Notes: generated by a model not told the origin, from the letters alone. A stretch of DNA of 40,934 nucleotides from Candidatus Aminicenantota bacterium (GCA_011772425.1 WVZO01000761.1:1-40934), one strand, 5' to 3'; counted from the stretch's first letter, positions 27,056 to 37,206 are shown. Program-made: numbers and translations.

Positions 27056-28915
27056 ATGAGTGAGAATCAACAAGAATACAAAATCGTTGATAATTTTTTA
27101 ATTTTCAAAGAATTGGGGACCGATGCCCTGGGCGTGAACTACAGGGCAGGTGAGATTAATAGGGAAAAGCGGAAAGCTGAACAACACTACCTGGTCACAG
27201 AAGTGCACCCGTTTCTTTACAGCAATCCTACTATCTGGAAGCGAGTCAGCATCTTGCTGGAGGGTGTAAAAAAATCCAATATTCCTAAGTTGTTTTCCCC
27301 CGATAAAATACTCCGGGTAGAGGATAAGTATTACCTGGCATACCCGTTACTGAAGTCCAAAACCTTTGAGCAAGTGCTTGAAGATTCAATCAAGAAGGAT
27401 ATTCCCATTAATTTTGACCTGGCCTTTTCAATTGCCTTTGCCGTAGCGGATTTAATCGACATCGGCTCATCTATAGTGGTTAGCGGGGAAAAATCCTTTC
27501 ATGGATTCTTAACCCCGGATAACATTATCATTGATTACGATGGCAAAGTGTTATTGAAGAATTATGGGATATTCCCCTACCTGAGTCGGGAAGAAGAGGT
27601 GGTTACGGAAATGGAAAAAAAGTACGGTGCCTGGATCGCACCGGAATTCTTAAGAAGAGAAAAACTGGTATCTCAAACCGATATTTATCACCTGGGTTAT
27701 ATTACTTATCGCATATTGACCGGGAAATATTTCTCCTTCACACCTGGCGAAGACTTTGATTCCAAATTTGCCAACATCAGTTTCACTCAACATATTCCCT
27801 CATCGGACAAAGAGTATTTAACAAATATCCTCACCTTTTTCAAAAAGAGTCTTAATCCGGTTCCTTCCCAGAGATTCGCCAATATCAAGGAATTTAAAGA
27901 TTTTATCTCCAATAAATTCAGCATTGAGGAGTTATCATCCGTTACCTTTAACCTGGCGTATTTCATGAATTCCCTATACCTGGAATCCCTGGAAGAAGAA
28001 AACGAAGAGTTGGCGCAAGAATTGGCTTATACACTCCCGGAAGAGAAAAAGAAGAAAGAAGGGGAAGAAGCCCCGAAAACAGATGATCACCTGGTGGAGG
28101 AGATATTAACCGGCCTGGACGAGCAAAAAAAATCCAGGGCAAAATTTTATATCCCCTTGGTCATACTCCTGGTTGTTGTTTTGGCAGTCAGTGGCTATAT
28201 CATTATTACCCAGCAGAAACAGGTGAAAAAGCAGGAAGAGCAGCAGATAAAAACAGCCCAGGACATGAGACGCAGTATGGAAAAGTTCAAGCAAGACCTG
28301 GAAGCCGAGTACCAGCGGCGATTAAAAACCATCGAGGAAAAAGCCGCCACCACCGAAGATGAAAAAAAATCCCAGGAAGATGAAATCAAGAAATTAAGAG
28401 AATGGCAGAAGGAAGAAACACGTAAAGCCCTGGAAAAACAAAGAATGGAAGAGGAACGATTGAAAAAATTGAAAGAGGCGGAAGAAGAACGAAAGAGGAA
28501 AGAAGCAGAACTGGAAAAACAAAAGAAGATGGAAGAACAGAAACGGCTGGAACAAGAAATAAAGAAAAAACAGGAAGAGCAGCGAAAGGAATTAGTAGAA
28601 GAGCAGAAAGTAATGGAAGGCCAGCTTGTCTCCTTGCTTGAGATCACTGAAAGACCCAAAAAAGTAAAAGGAAAAAATCCGGTTTTCTCCCCACTCCTGA
28701 GAAAGAAATACAGAGGCACCAAAATGAATCTGCGCACCATTATTTTAATCGACGAAAACGGTGTGGTAACCAATGTAAGAATGTTAGAGAAAACCTCGGA
28801 CGATTTAAAATCAGTCATTACCAGGACATTCAAAAGATGGAAATACTCACCGGCTAAAAAAGACGGTGTTAAAGTTAAAGTGTGGCTCCCGGTGGAAATC
28901 AAGATCTCTTTCTAG
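27056..28915 (+). CDS. Kinase-like (pseudokinase) - TM - coiled coil - TonB C-terminal-like protein
   Basis: HGFLTPDNIIIDYDGKVLLKNYG aligns with kinase HRDxKxxN...DFG but lacks catalytic residues; TM FYIPLVILLVVVLAVSGYIII; K/E-rich coiled coil; C-terminal LRTIILIDENGVVTNVRMLEKTSDDLKSVITRTFKRWKYSPAKKDGVKVKVWLPVEIKI. Confidence 0.72.
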   Translation: MSENQQEYKIVDNFLIFKELGTDALGVNYRAGEINREKRKAEQHYLVTEVHPFLYSNPTIWKRVSILLEGVKKSNIPKLFSPDKILRVEDKYYLAYPLLKSKTFEQVLEDSIKKDIPINFDLAFSIAFAVADLIDIGSSIVVSGEKSFHGFLTPDNIIIDYDGKVLLKNYGIFPYLSREEEVVTEMEKKYGAWIAPEFLRREKLVSQTDIYHLGYITYRILTGKYFSFTPGEDFDSKFANISFTQHIPSSDKEYLTNILTFFKKSLNPVPSQRFANIKEFKDFISNKFSIEELSSVTFNLAYFMNSLYLESLEEENEELAQELAYTLPEEKKKKEGEEAPKTDDHLVEEILTGLDEQKKSRAKFYIPLVILLVVVLAVSGYIIITQQKQVKKQEEQQIKTAQDMRRSMEKFKQDLEAEYQRRLKTIEEKAATTEDEKKSQEDEIKKLREWQKEETRKALEKQRMEEERLKKLKEAEEERKRKEAELEKQKKMEEQKRLEQEIKKKQEEQRKELVEEQKVMEGQLVSLLEITERPKKVKGKNPVFSPLLRKKYRGTKMNLRTIILIDENGVVTNVRMLEKTSDDLKSVITRTFKRWKYSPAKKDGVKVKVWLPVEIKISF

Positions 28916-29744
28916 AAAATTAACAGGTAGAAGTATTAAAAACAACCTGGGAGGCCAAATCAAACTGAAACGTCTAATTATAATATATGCAATCGCGATC
29001 TTCCTTATTTTTCCTATCCCCTATTCCACAGCTGCGGCTGAAATTGAAAAAAAAGAAGCCCCCAAAGACCCGAAAACAAAAGCCGGTAAGGACTGGTCCC
29101 TTTGGTTAAAGGGAGGCATTACCCTTAATGCCGGCAACACCGAGAGTTTGTTGATCAACGGAGGTTTGAAATTTCACCTGAAATCAAAGCTTTTCCAATA
29201 CCTCACTAATTTTGATTCGTTTTATGGAGTTAGTAAGAGCGTACAAACGGTCAATAAAGGAGAGTGGTTAAATACGTTGACCATGAAAATCAGAAAGCGG
29301 TTTAACCTGTACGGGAAAGCGTCGCTGGAATATGATGAATTTTCGGATATAGGGCTGCGAGTCAATACGGGTTTAGGCATCCAGTATATAATCAAAAATA
29401 CCCCTAAAATCACTGTCAAAGTGGCATCAACCATTAACGGTGAATTTACCAATGCCTTTGACATTATGGATAATATAGAATCCCTTCGCTCAAATATCGA
29501 TTTTTCCCTGGAACAGGAAATTACCTCAACTGCAAAATATACCATTGATACGGTATTAACCTCTAATGTGAAGGATTTTTTCCATGATTACCGGGTGGAG
29601 ATTCGTGCCTCCTTATCTGTATCCATGAGCAAAATCCTGGCGTTGAGAATCGAAATGACCGACAAATATACCAATCGCCCTTTAAGAGAAGGTATAAAAA
29701 GGAATGATTTTATCCTGGTCACGTCCCTTGAGGTTTCCCTATAA
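28866..29744 (+). CDS. DUF481-like outer-membrane beta-barrel protein (true start probably about 28950-28970)
   Basis: Signal-like LKRLIIIYAIAIFLIFPIPYSTAAAE, then WSLWLKGGITLNAGNTES...GKASLEYDEFSDIGLRVNTGLGIQYII. Confidence 0.7.
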   Translation: MLKLKCGSRWKSRSLSRKLTGRSIKNNLGGQIKLKRLIIIYAIAIFLIFPIPYSTAAAEIEKKEAPKDPKTKAGKDWSLWLKGGITLNAGNTESLLINGGLKFHLKSKLFQYLTNFDSFYGVSKSVQTVNKGEWLNTLTMKIRKRFNLYGKASLEYDEFSDIGLRVNTGLGIQYIIKNTPKITVKVASTINGEFTNAFDIMDNIESLRSNIDFSLEQEITSTAKYTIDTVLTSNVKDFFHDYRVEIRASLSVSMSKILALRIEMTDKYTNRPLREGIKRNDFILVTSLEVSL

Positions 29745-29877
29745 CTCCATTACTCCAGGGTTAAAATTAAATGTTTGTTTAATGAAATATTTGCTTGAAA
29801 ATTACAAACGAATATGGTATAAATTAGATTTGAAATAGGGCTATTTTTTTTGATTTGCCGTTTGCCAGGAGAGCGAG

Positions 29878-31995
29878 ATGATCATTCCTTACGGGATTGA
29901 AGACAGTAAGCTGCGTAGAATTCCGGTGGTGACGATTGCCATTATCGTAATCTGTATAGTGGTATATTATTTCACCTCCCTTGCTTACAAAAGATGGGAA
30001 GTAAGATATCAAAAGGCCTTTACTAAGTTTATTTCATATTATATGGCTCATCCTTACCTGGAGATAAGCCCTGAATTTAAAAAGCAATTCATGTCCGAAG
30101 AGGACGCCGAAGTAGCAGAGAACCTTCTTAAAGGCTTCGGTAGGTATAAAGAGAGGCCGGATGATTATGTTGTAGAAGAAGAGCAGGAGAAATTTGATGA
30201 ATATGTCAGGGAACTACTGGATCTGAGCAAAACACTTCCGTTTAAGAAGTGGGGATTTATACCCGCCAAAAAGAATTTTGGCGGGCTTTTTTCTTCTATG
30301 TTTGTGCATGCCGGATTTTGGCATTTGTTCTTTAATTTACTCCTATTATTTGTGTGCGGCCCTCTGCTTGAGGACGTTTGGGGGAGGCTCACCTTTGTAC
30401 CCTTTTACTTGTTGTCCGGTATTGTGGCAACATTGATGTACTCACTCCATTATCCCGGTTCTACAGTACCGTTAGTGGGAGCTTCCGGTGCCATTGCCGG
30501 AGTCATGGGAGCGTTCTTAGTCCGGCACTTTAAAACCAATATCAAATTTTTCTACTTTTTCTTTATATTTATTCGTCCCGGGACCTTTTCGGCCCCAGCT
30601 TGGCTGATGCTGCCACTGTGGTTGCTGCGAGAAATTTTTGCCGGATCGTTAATGGATGTCGTAATTAAAGAACATGGCGGCGGTGGAGTCGCCCATTGGG
30701 CACACGTCTGGGGATTTGCTTTCGGTGCAGGGATTGCCTACCTCATTAAACACTTCAAATTAGAAGAAAAGTATGTCAAATCAAAAATAGAAAAGCAAAC
30801 CACGTACGTTAATAAAGGATATACTATTTTTGAAGAAGCCCAGCAGCTTCTCGTCAGCGGAGATAAAGAAAACGCATTCATCAAGCTTAAGGAGGCCGCA
30901 GGTCAAACTCCTTCTGACCAGGACATCGTTGAGACATTATGGAATACCAGCATAGACCTTTACAAAGAACATGAAGCAGCCCCGTACCTGGTAAGGTTAA
31001 TCGAAAAAGATGTGCGGGACAACGAGATGCAATTGGCACTGCTCCATTACAGCCAGTTGAAAACGAGATTCCCGGATGCCGCCATCAATAAGCATGCAAA
31101 GATAAAGCTTTTAAACGCCGTTATCGACGTGTGGGAATTCAAAGATGCAAAACAAATGTACGACGAGCTTGCCCCGGAAATCAATTTGAATGTGCCCCCC
31201 GGGATACTCCTGGAGTTTTCCAGTGTAGCCTTAAAGTTCGATCAGAGGTTTGACCAGTCTGTGGCAGGACGTGTGGTGGAACTGGCACTCCAGCATCCTG
31301 ATATCCCGGAAGATAAGAAAGATGAGTTAAAAACCAGGTTGTATGCACCGCCAAAGCCAAGACCCAGGGGAGATGAACCCATTAAAATCAACGGTTACCT
31401 GGGAGAAGGTGGTGCGGCTGCTGCTGCAGGTGCCGCTGCTGCCACTGTGTCTGCGTTTCAGCCCCAGCCCCCGGTGAGTTCAGGTATGGCTTCTAAGGCA
31501 AACGCAACTATACAACCGCCGCCGCCTCCTCCGGAAGCTTACGAAATCCTTTCCCCCCAGGATTTTTATGTCCCGGAAAGAAAATTGAATATTACCAAAG
31601 CAGTTCCTGTGTGTGTAAAGGGAACAAAAATCGTTCTTAACGCAGAAAATGTTGGGCAAAGAGCGGTTTCATTGGAACGCGTTCAGTTTATTTCCGTGGT
31701 CAAGATAGCACCTCCCTCCGGGCGTCCGTTTTTATTATTGGACTTTTTCCTCTCTAATCCCAACCTCCAGGCAGCGGACATACGTCTCGTACGCTTTTTC
31801 AGTTCACAGTTTAACCCGCAAAAATTTGCTCCCAATGCATCAGGCCCGATGGAAGCCTTTAAAACCTTTGTTTCCGCACTGCTGGAATTAAGCGGAGCGC
31901 AGCCTTACCCTGATTTGGAATCTGTTCAGTTAAACCGGTTAATAACATTTACCTCGATAGAAGAGTATGATAACTCGCTGTTGAAAACCGGCTGA
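29878..31995 (+). CDS. Rhomboid-family intramembrane serine protease with long C-terminal extension
   Basis: FVHAGFWHLFFNLLLLFVCGPLLEDVWG, GASGAIAGVMGAFL (catalytic Ser), VAHWAHVWGFAFGAGIAY (catalytic His). Confidence 0.87.
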   Translation: MIIPYGIEDSKLRRIPVVTIAIIVICIVVYYFTSLAYKRWEVRYQKAFTKFISYYMAHPYLEISPEFKKQFMSEEDAEVAENLLKGFGRYKERPDDYVVEEEQEKFDEYVRELLDLSKTLPFKKWGFIPAKKNFGGLFSSMFVHAGFWHLFFNLLLLFVCGPLLEDVWGRLTFVPFYLLSGIVATLMYSLHYPGSTVPLVGASGAIAGVMGAFLVRHFKTNIKFFYFFFIFIRPGTFSAPAWLMLPLWLLREIFAGSLMDVVIKEHGGGGVAHWAHVWGFAFGAGIAYLIKHFKLEEKYVKSKIEKQTTYVNKGYTIFEEAQQLLVSGDKENAFIKLKEAAGQTPSDQDIVETLWNTSIDLYKEHEAAPYLVRLIEKDVRDNEMQLALLHYSQLKTRFPDAAINKHAKIKLLNAVIDVWEFKDAKQMYDELAPEINLNVPPGILLEFSSVALKFDQRFDQSVAGRVVELALQHPDIPEDKKDELKTRLYAPPKPRPRGDEPIKINGYLGEGGAAAAAGAAAATVSAFQPQPPVSSGMASKANATIQPPPPPPEAYEILSPQDFYVPERKLNITKAVPVCVKGTKIVLNAENVGQRAVSLERVQFISVVKIAPPSGRPFLLLDFFLSNPNLQAADIRLVRFFSSQFNPQKFAPNASGPMEAFKTFVSALLELSGAQPYPDLESVQLNRLITFTSIEEYDNSLLKTG

Positions 31996-32024
31996 AGTTT
32001 AATAAAAAACAAGAAGGAGATAAA

Positions 32025-33050
32025 ATGATGACAAGACGCATTTTTACGTTTTTTTTAGTTTTATTGATGTTTTGGTTTTTCACCTATGGTAAGAAGAGAG
32101 CAGAGCTCCCGGAAATTAAGAAACCTGTGGGAATGGCAGTGGATGACACCCAACTGTACGTCACCGAAATCGCAACTGTGTTTATCTATTCATTAAAGGA
32201 TTTCAAATTCATTAAGAAATTCGGCAGCCAGGGGCAGGGTCCCCAGGAATTCCAGGTCCTTCCCCACGTGCCCATAGGAGTCGATGCAAGTACGGACAAG
32301 CTTATTGTCACCAGTATCAGGAAGATTTCTTATTTTACCAAGCAAGGGGAATTTATAAAAGAAGAAAAAGCCTTAGGTCAGGCTTATAGGCTTCGACGTT
32401 TTGGTGATAAATTTTTGGGATGGTCATTTGCCCGGGATAAAGGGATTTCCCACAGCACAGTCTGTATTTTCGACTCGAAACTGAACAAGCTAAAGGAGGT
32501 ATACCGGGTAAAGGATAGTTACCAGGGGCCGGGAAGGGGATACAGGGTCCTGCCCAAAGTTTTTACCTACCATTCCTATGACAATAAAATCATTGTGCCA
32601 GGAAAAGATGATAACACCATTGATATATTTGACAGTAACCTGAAGAAACTGTTTTCAATACGCATAGACCAGGAAAGAAGAAAGGTAGACCAAAAGTTTA
32701 AGGACCAGTTAACCCATTATTATAAAACCAGTCCCGAGTCTAAAAAAAAATATGAGAGTATGTTAAGACCCCTTATTTGGCCGGATTACTTTCCTGTTAT
32801 TGCTGACTTTTTCGTGGATGAGGCTACGATTTATGTGCTGTTATGGAAAGAAGGGAAAGAAGGCACAGGAGGAAATGAGTTTTTTACTTATGACATGACG
32901 GGCAAATTCAAAAAGCGAGTGAACATTCCCATTCGCTACGAAAGCGAACTAAGACCTTATCCCACGTTGGTACATAAAGGGAAACTTTATCAACTGGTAG
33001 AAGATGAAAACAAATTGGTATGGGAGTTTCATATGTCGCACTTCCAGTGA
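32025..33050 (+). CDS. 6-bladed beta-propeller-like secreted protein
   Basis: Signal peptide; IKKPVGMAVDDTQLYVTE...IYSLKDFKFIKKFGSQGQGPQEF typical of 6-bladed propeller families. Confidence 0.68.
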   Translation: MMTRRIFTFFLVLLMFWFFTYGKKRAELPEIKKPVGMAVDDTQLYVTEIATVFIYSLKDFKFIKKFGSQGQGPQEFQVLPHVPIGVDASTDKLIVTSIRKISYFTKQGEFIKEEKALGQAYRLRRFGDKFLGWSFARDKGISHSTVCIFDSKLNKLKEVYRVKDSYQGPGRGYRVLPKVFTYHSYDNKIIVPGKDDNTIDIFDSNLKKLFSIRIDQERRKVDQKFKDQLTHYYKTSPESKKKYESMLRPLIWPDYFPVIADFFVDEATIYVLLWKEGKEGTGGNEFFTYDMTGKFKKRVNIPIRYESELRPYPTLVHKGKLYQLVEDENKLVWEFHMSHFQ

Positions 33051-33163
33051 GCCTTACTAGTACGTTGTTTCGAAAGTTTTGTGTCCTATTTCGGCAATTT
33101 AACATGATCCATCTAAGGAGAATGAATCAACCATTTAAAATTCGAATAAAAAACCGAGAATAT

Positions 33164-33300
33164 CGAAATTCGAAACAAATCCGAATGACCGAAATTCAAA
33201 TGACCAAAACGAAAGGAACCCGAAAGTATCGTACCAAGCTGCTTTTGTTTTGGATTTTGAACATTTGAATTTTGGATTTGTTTCGGATTTCGAAATTGGA
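33164..33300. repeat. Long imperfect inverted repeat
   Basis: Left arm cgaaattcgaaacaaatccgaatgaccgaaattcaaatgaccaaaac (33164-33210) matches the reverse complement of gttttggattttgaacatttgaattttggatttgtttcggatttcgaaattgga (33247-33300). Confidence 0.75.
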
Positions 33301-33417
33301 CTCTGCGCGATTTCGTGCTTTAATGAAAATGACGTAGTCCTGTGGCTCCCCAACAGTGGGGTTGACAATCTGTTTACTTAATGGTATAAAAGTCTATTAT
33401 ACTATGGGAAGGAAAGA

Positions 33418-36216
33418 ATGGCACTTATTTATAATGTAACCATTGAACCGGCGGGGAAGGAAAGAGAAAACCTATTCCACATCACCTGGCAAAAAAAAGG
33501 CACAAACCAAAAAAATGGTTTTAAGCAAAAAACCGGGGACATTACACAAGAAGAAGTTGAACGGTTGTGGCAGCAGCCAAAGTATCAGACGGTTGTAGGC
33601 AAGAAACTTTTCAATTTCCTGGACGGAGATAAACGCTATCTGCAGCAGGCACTGGACCAGGCTAACAGCAAAGGCGAACCTTTGCAACTGGATTTGTGTA
33701 CCTGTGACCGGACAGCGGATTGGCCTTTTGAGCTGCTGGTGGGGGACGGGGGTTTTTTGCTTTCGGAGCGAATGCACCTGGTCCGCTGCGTTTCAGAGTA
33801 TGCCGCGGAAAAGGAAACGACTCCCCAGGATCGACCCTTAACACTTCTGTTCATGGCCTGTTCCGCCCTGGACGTGGAGCCGGAACTGGATTTTGAAAAA
33901 GAAGAAGAAGCCATATTCCAGGTCACGGAAAAACTGGCCGTGGACATGGAGGTAGAGGATTCTGGTTCCCTCGAAGGACTGCGGCAACAATTGGAGCAGC
34001 AGCCCTACGACGTGGTACACCTCTCCGGTCATGCTGATATCGATAAACAGGGGGTGCCGTATTTTATCATGGAAAATGAAACCGGTTTCCGCCGGGATGT
34101 TTCTCCTTATGAACTGTGGGAAGATGCGCTTATAGATAATCCGCCGCGGTTATTGTTTTTATCCGGCTGCCGCACCGGTGAACCGGCCGAGGAGTTTGCT
34201 TCGGTTTCTTTTGCCCGCAGGTTGGTAGAAAAATATAATGTGCCCGCGGTCCTGGGGTGGGGGCGTTCGGTGAGCGATCAACAGGCCGCGCATGCGGAGA
34301 AAATGATTTATCGTGAATTGAGCCGGGGCAGGACCATTTTGGAAGCGGTGCAGCGCGCCCGGCATGAATTGATCAAAGAATTTCCCCTGACCACTGACCC
34401 GGCCTGGCCGCTGCTGCGGTTGTTCAGCAGCGGTATGACATTGGCCGCCATTGTAAAAGCGCCGAAAAAAGGCCGGCAGCCGCGGCTGACACCCAGGCAA
34501 ATGGTTCATACGTTTTTAAAGGACAGCCAGGTGCAGGTATTGGCAGAAGGGTTTGTGGGCCGGCGGCGCCAGTTGCAGCGCAGCATAGGGGCATTGAAAC
34601 AGGATGTCCACAAAGTGGGTCTGCTGCTCCTGGGCACTGGCGGGCTGGGAAAAAGCTGCCTGGCCGGTAAAATCAGCGAACGGTTCAGATCGCACACCTT
34701 GATCGTGGTGCACGGCAAATTCAATGCCTACACTCTGGAACCGGCATTAAAAGCGGCTTTTATCCAGGCTGAAGATGAAAAAGGCAAGCAAATCCTGGCC
34801 GCGGAAAAAGAAATGTCCGAAAAATTAGCCGAACTCTGCGCCGCCAGTTTTAAAGAGAAAAACTATTTGATTCTCCTGGATGATTTCGAGCAGAACATCG
34901 AGGGGGCGGAAAAAGGCCAACCCGGCTATTTATTGCCTGAAGCTGCGGAGTTGTTGAACGTCCTGCTCCAGTACCTTCATTTCAGTGGTAAAATGACGCA
35001 AATCATGATAACCAGCCGTTACTCGTTTTCGTTGACAGACCAGGACCGTGACCTGGTAAAGGAGCGGCTGGAATGGATTACGCTCACCGGTTTCCCGGAA
35101 TCGGAGCAGAAGAAAAAAGCAAGGGAGTTGGAAAATATTTTTTATTATGCGGACCAATCGCTGGTGCCGCAATTGGTGGCAGCCGGACACGGCAATCCCC
35201 GGTTAATGGAGTGGCTGGACGTATTGGTAGGTGAGATGGAAGCCGCGGAGGTGCCGCAATTGCTGGAAGCCATAAGCGGGAAGCAGGAAGAGTTTATCCG
35301 CGAACATGTGATCCGGGAGCTGCTGCGGCGCGGCGGGGATGAATTGGCACTTTTTCTGCGCTGGTTCAGTATTTATCGCCGGCCCGTATTAAAAGAAGGC
35401 GTGCGGCAGGTGGGGGAGAATGCCGGGCTGGAAACCTGGGAGGAGTTATTACAGGAAGGGACTGGTTTAAGCCTGGTGGAGTATGACCAGGCCCGGCAGA
35501 ACTACCGGGTGACGCCGCTGCTGCGGGAGGAGTTATCCGCCGGGCTTAAAGACCCACAGGCCTGCCACCGGGCAGCCTTTGCCTATTATGAAAAAATATG
35601 CAAAGACATGGAGACTATCGAGCCTGTGCTGGTGGAAGAGTGGATATATCATGCATTGGGCTGTGGGGAAGAAGAGGTGGCGTCTGAGCAGGGAGGCAGG
35701 TTGGTTGGTCATTTACTTGATCGTCTGGCTTTCCGGGAATCGCGGCGGGTGGGGCTGTGGGTCCTGAAAGAGAAGAACAAGGAATTGTCCACGGCCAATG
35801 ATGCTTTTTTATTGAATGAGACTGCATTAACTATAAAAACATTGGGCGAACCCCGCAAAGCCATCGATTATTATGAGCAGGCGCTAAAGATTGATCGCAA
35901 CGTGTATGGCCAGGAGCATCCTGCTGTGGCCATTCGCTTGAATAACCTGGGAGAAGCCTGGAGAGTGTTAGGTGAGCCGAAAAAGGCCATCGAGTATTAT
36001 GAACAGGCGCTGACCATATTTAAAAAAGTGTATGGAGAGAATCATCCGAATGTTGCATCTGCATTGAATAACCTGGGGGTTATTTATCTCCAACAGGGTC
36101 AAAAGGAAAAGGCAAAAGCGTATCTTGAACAGGCGTATAAGATCAAATTAAAATTTTATGGTCCCGATCATCCCAGTTCAAAGACAACCGCCAAATGGCT
36201 GGAAGATTGTAAATGA
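33418..36216 (+). CDS. CHAT protease domain - STAND-like NTPase - TPR protein
   Basis: CHAT His VVHLSGHAD and Cys LLFLSGCRTGEPAEEF; Walker A LLLLGTGGLGKSCL; Walker B YLILLDDFEQN; C-terminal kinesin-light-chain-like TPRs AIDYYEQALKIDRNVYGQEHPAVAIRLNNLGEAW. Confidence 0.9.
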   Translation: MALIYNVTIEPAGKERENLFHITWQKKGTNQKNGFKQKTGDITQEEVERLWQQPKYQTVVGKKLFNFLDGDKRYLQQALDQANSKGEPLQLDLCTCDRTADWPFELLVGDGGFLLSERMHLVRCVSEYAAEKETTPQDRPLTLLFMACSALDVEPELDFEKEEEAIFQVTEKLAVDMEVEDSGSLEGLRQQLEQQPYDVVHLSGHADIDKQGVPYFIMENETGFRRDVSPYELWEDALIDNPPRLLFLSGCRTGEPAEEFASVSFARRLVEKYNVPAVLGWGRSVSDQQAAHAEKMIYRELSRGRTILEAVQRARHELIKEFPLTTDPAWPLLRLFSSGMTLAAIVKAPKKGRQPRLTPRQMVHTFLKDSQVQVLAEGFVGRRRQLQRSIGALKQDVHKVGLLLLGTGGLGKSCLAGKISERFRSHTLIVVHGKFNAYTLEPALKAAFIQAEDEKGKQILAAEKEMSEKLAELCAASFKEKNYLILLDDFEQNIEGAEKGQPGYLLPEAAELLNVLLQYLHFSGKMTQIMITSRYSFSLTDQDRDLVKERLEWITLTGFPESEQKKKARELENIFYYADQSLVPQLVAAGHGNPRLMEWLDVLVGEMEAAEVPQLLEAISGKQEEFIREHVIRELLRRGGDELALFLRWFSIYRRPVLKEGVRQVGENAGLETWEELLQEGTGLSLVEYDQARQNYRVTPLLREELSAGLKDPQACHRAAFAYYEKICKDMETIEPVLVEEWIYHALGCGEEEVASEQGGRLVGHLLDRLAFRESRRVGLWVLKEKNKELSTANDAFLLNETALTIKTLGEPRKAIDYYEQALKIDRNVYGQEHPAVAIRLNNLGEAWRVLGEPKKAIEYYEQALTIFKKVYGENHPNVASALNNLGVIYLQQGQKEKAKAYLEQAYKIKLKFYGPDHPSSKTTAKWLEDCK

Positions 36217-36223
36217 GGAAAAT

Positions 36224-36285
36224 TACAAATTACAAATCACAAATTACAAACAAATTCTAAATTACAAATTCCAAATTACAAACAA
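36224..36285. repeat. A/T-rich direct repeats (AAATTACA family)
   Basis: aaattacaaattacaaatcacaaattacaaacaaattctaaattacaaattccaaattacaaaca. Confidence 0.7.
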
Positions 36286-36515
36286 TGCCCGGGAGCAGTA
36301 TGGAGGGCGCAGTAGGCAGTTGGTAGATTAAGGCAGATTAAGGTGCCAGATAAATTATCCTACTTCCCTTACTCACCTCACTCCCCTTACTCACCTATTT
36401 TCATGTAAAAATTAAGGTAGGGGTTGAATATTTTGGCATATTATGGCATTATAAAGTGTGGAGGTTATCAAATACCTGCTGTCAGTTGTTATAATAGTGA
36501 AAAAGGAGGTTAAGT

Positions 36516-36770
36516 ATGCCGCAAACACAAACAACAACCATGACCATTCAATTGCCTGTGGAGGCCAATAATCGATTGGAAGCCCTGGCAAAATCGATCC
36601 ACACTTCACGGGACGATCTTGCAGTCCGGGCCATCGAAGAATACCTGGATTTGCAGGAATATCAGATCAAAGCCATACAAGAAGCCGTTGAAGAAGCAGA
36701 TTCACCAAATGCTGAATTTTTGGATCATGATGAGGTGGTTGAGCGCATGAAGAAGTTGGGGCAGGGATGA
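36516..36770 (+). CDS. Ribbon-helix-helix (ParD/CopG-like) antitoxin
   Basis: TTMTIQLPVEANNRLEALAKSIHTSRDDLAVRAIEEYLDLQEYQIKAIQEAVEEAD; RBS aaggagg; overlaps toxin start. Confidence 0.87.
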   Translation: MPQTQTTTMTIQLPVEANNRLEALAKSIHTSRDDLAVRAIEEYLDLQEYQIKAIQEAVEEADSPNAEFLDHDEVVERMKKLGQG

Positions 36771-37051
36771 GAGTACGTTGGCTGCTTAAGGCGGTAAATG
36801 ATTTAGAAGACCTTCAAGAATACATAGCCTTCGACAATCCCTATGCGGCATCCAGGCAAGTTGAAATAATATTAGAGGCTGCTGCACGATTGGAGGAAAA
36901 TCCTTACATCGGAAGAGATGGCAGAGTAAAAGGAACGCGTGAACTTGTTATCCCAAAAACTCCTTTCATAGCAGCATATCGGATAAAAGATGACGTGGTG
37001 GAAATTCTTAGAGTTCTTCATGGTGCCAGGAAATGGCCTAAGAGATTTTGA
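36767..37051 (+). CDS. RelE/ParE-family toxin
   Basis: VRWLLKAVNDLEDLQEYIAFDNPYAASRQVEIILEAAARLEENPYIGRDGRVKGTRELVIPKTPFIAAYRIKDDVVEILRVLHGARKWP. Confidence 0.9.
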   Translation: MRVRWLLKAVNDLEDLQEYIAFDNPYAASRQVEIILEAAARLEENPYIGRDGRVKGTRELVIPKTPFIAAYRIKDDVVEILRVLHGARKWPKRF

Positions 37052-37206
37052 ACATTTTTATTTCACGGCAGCGTTTACCCAAAAGGGGTCGGCGACCCCA
37101 GCCGCTTGCACGGCATGGCCATTTTCCCACGTTAAAGACATATTCTCAAATCTTTGTTTTTTTTGCAAGCTTTTCCAGGGTATTAGTAAAAAGGTTTATG
37201 ATATTA

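Noticed and set aside
28195-28902. 235-aa minus-strand ORF
   Set aside because: Antisense to the coiled-coil/TonB_C region; Ser/Phe-rich composition is the expected complement of a Lys/Glu-rich coding sequence.
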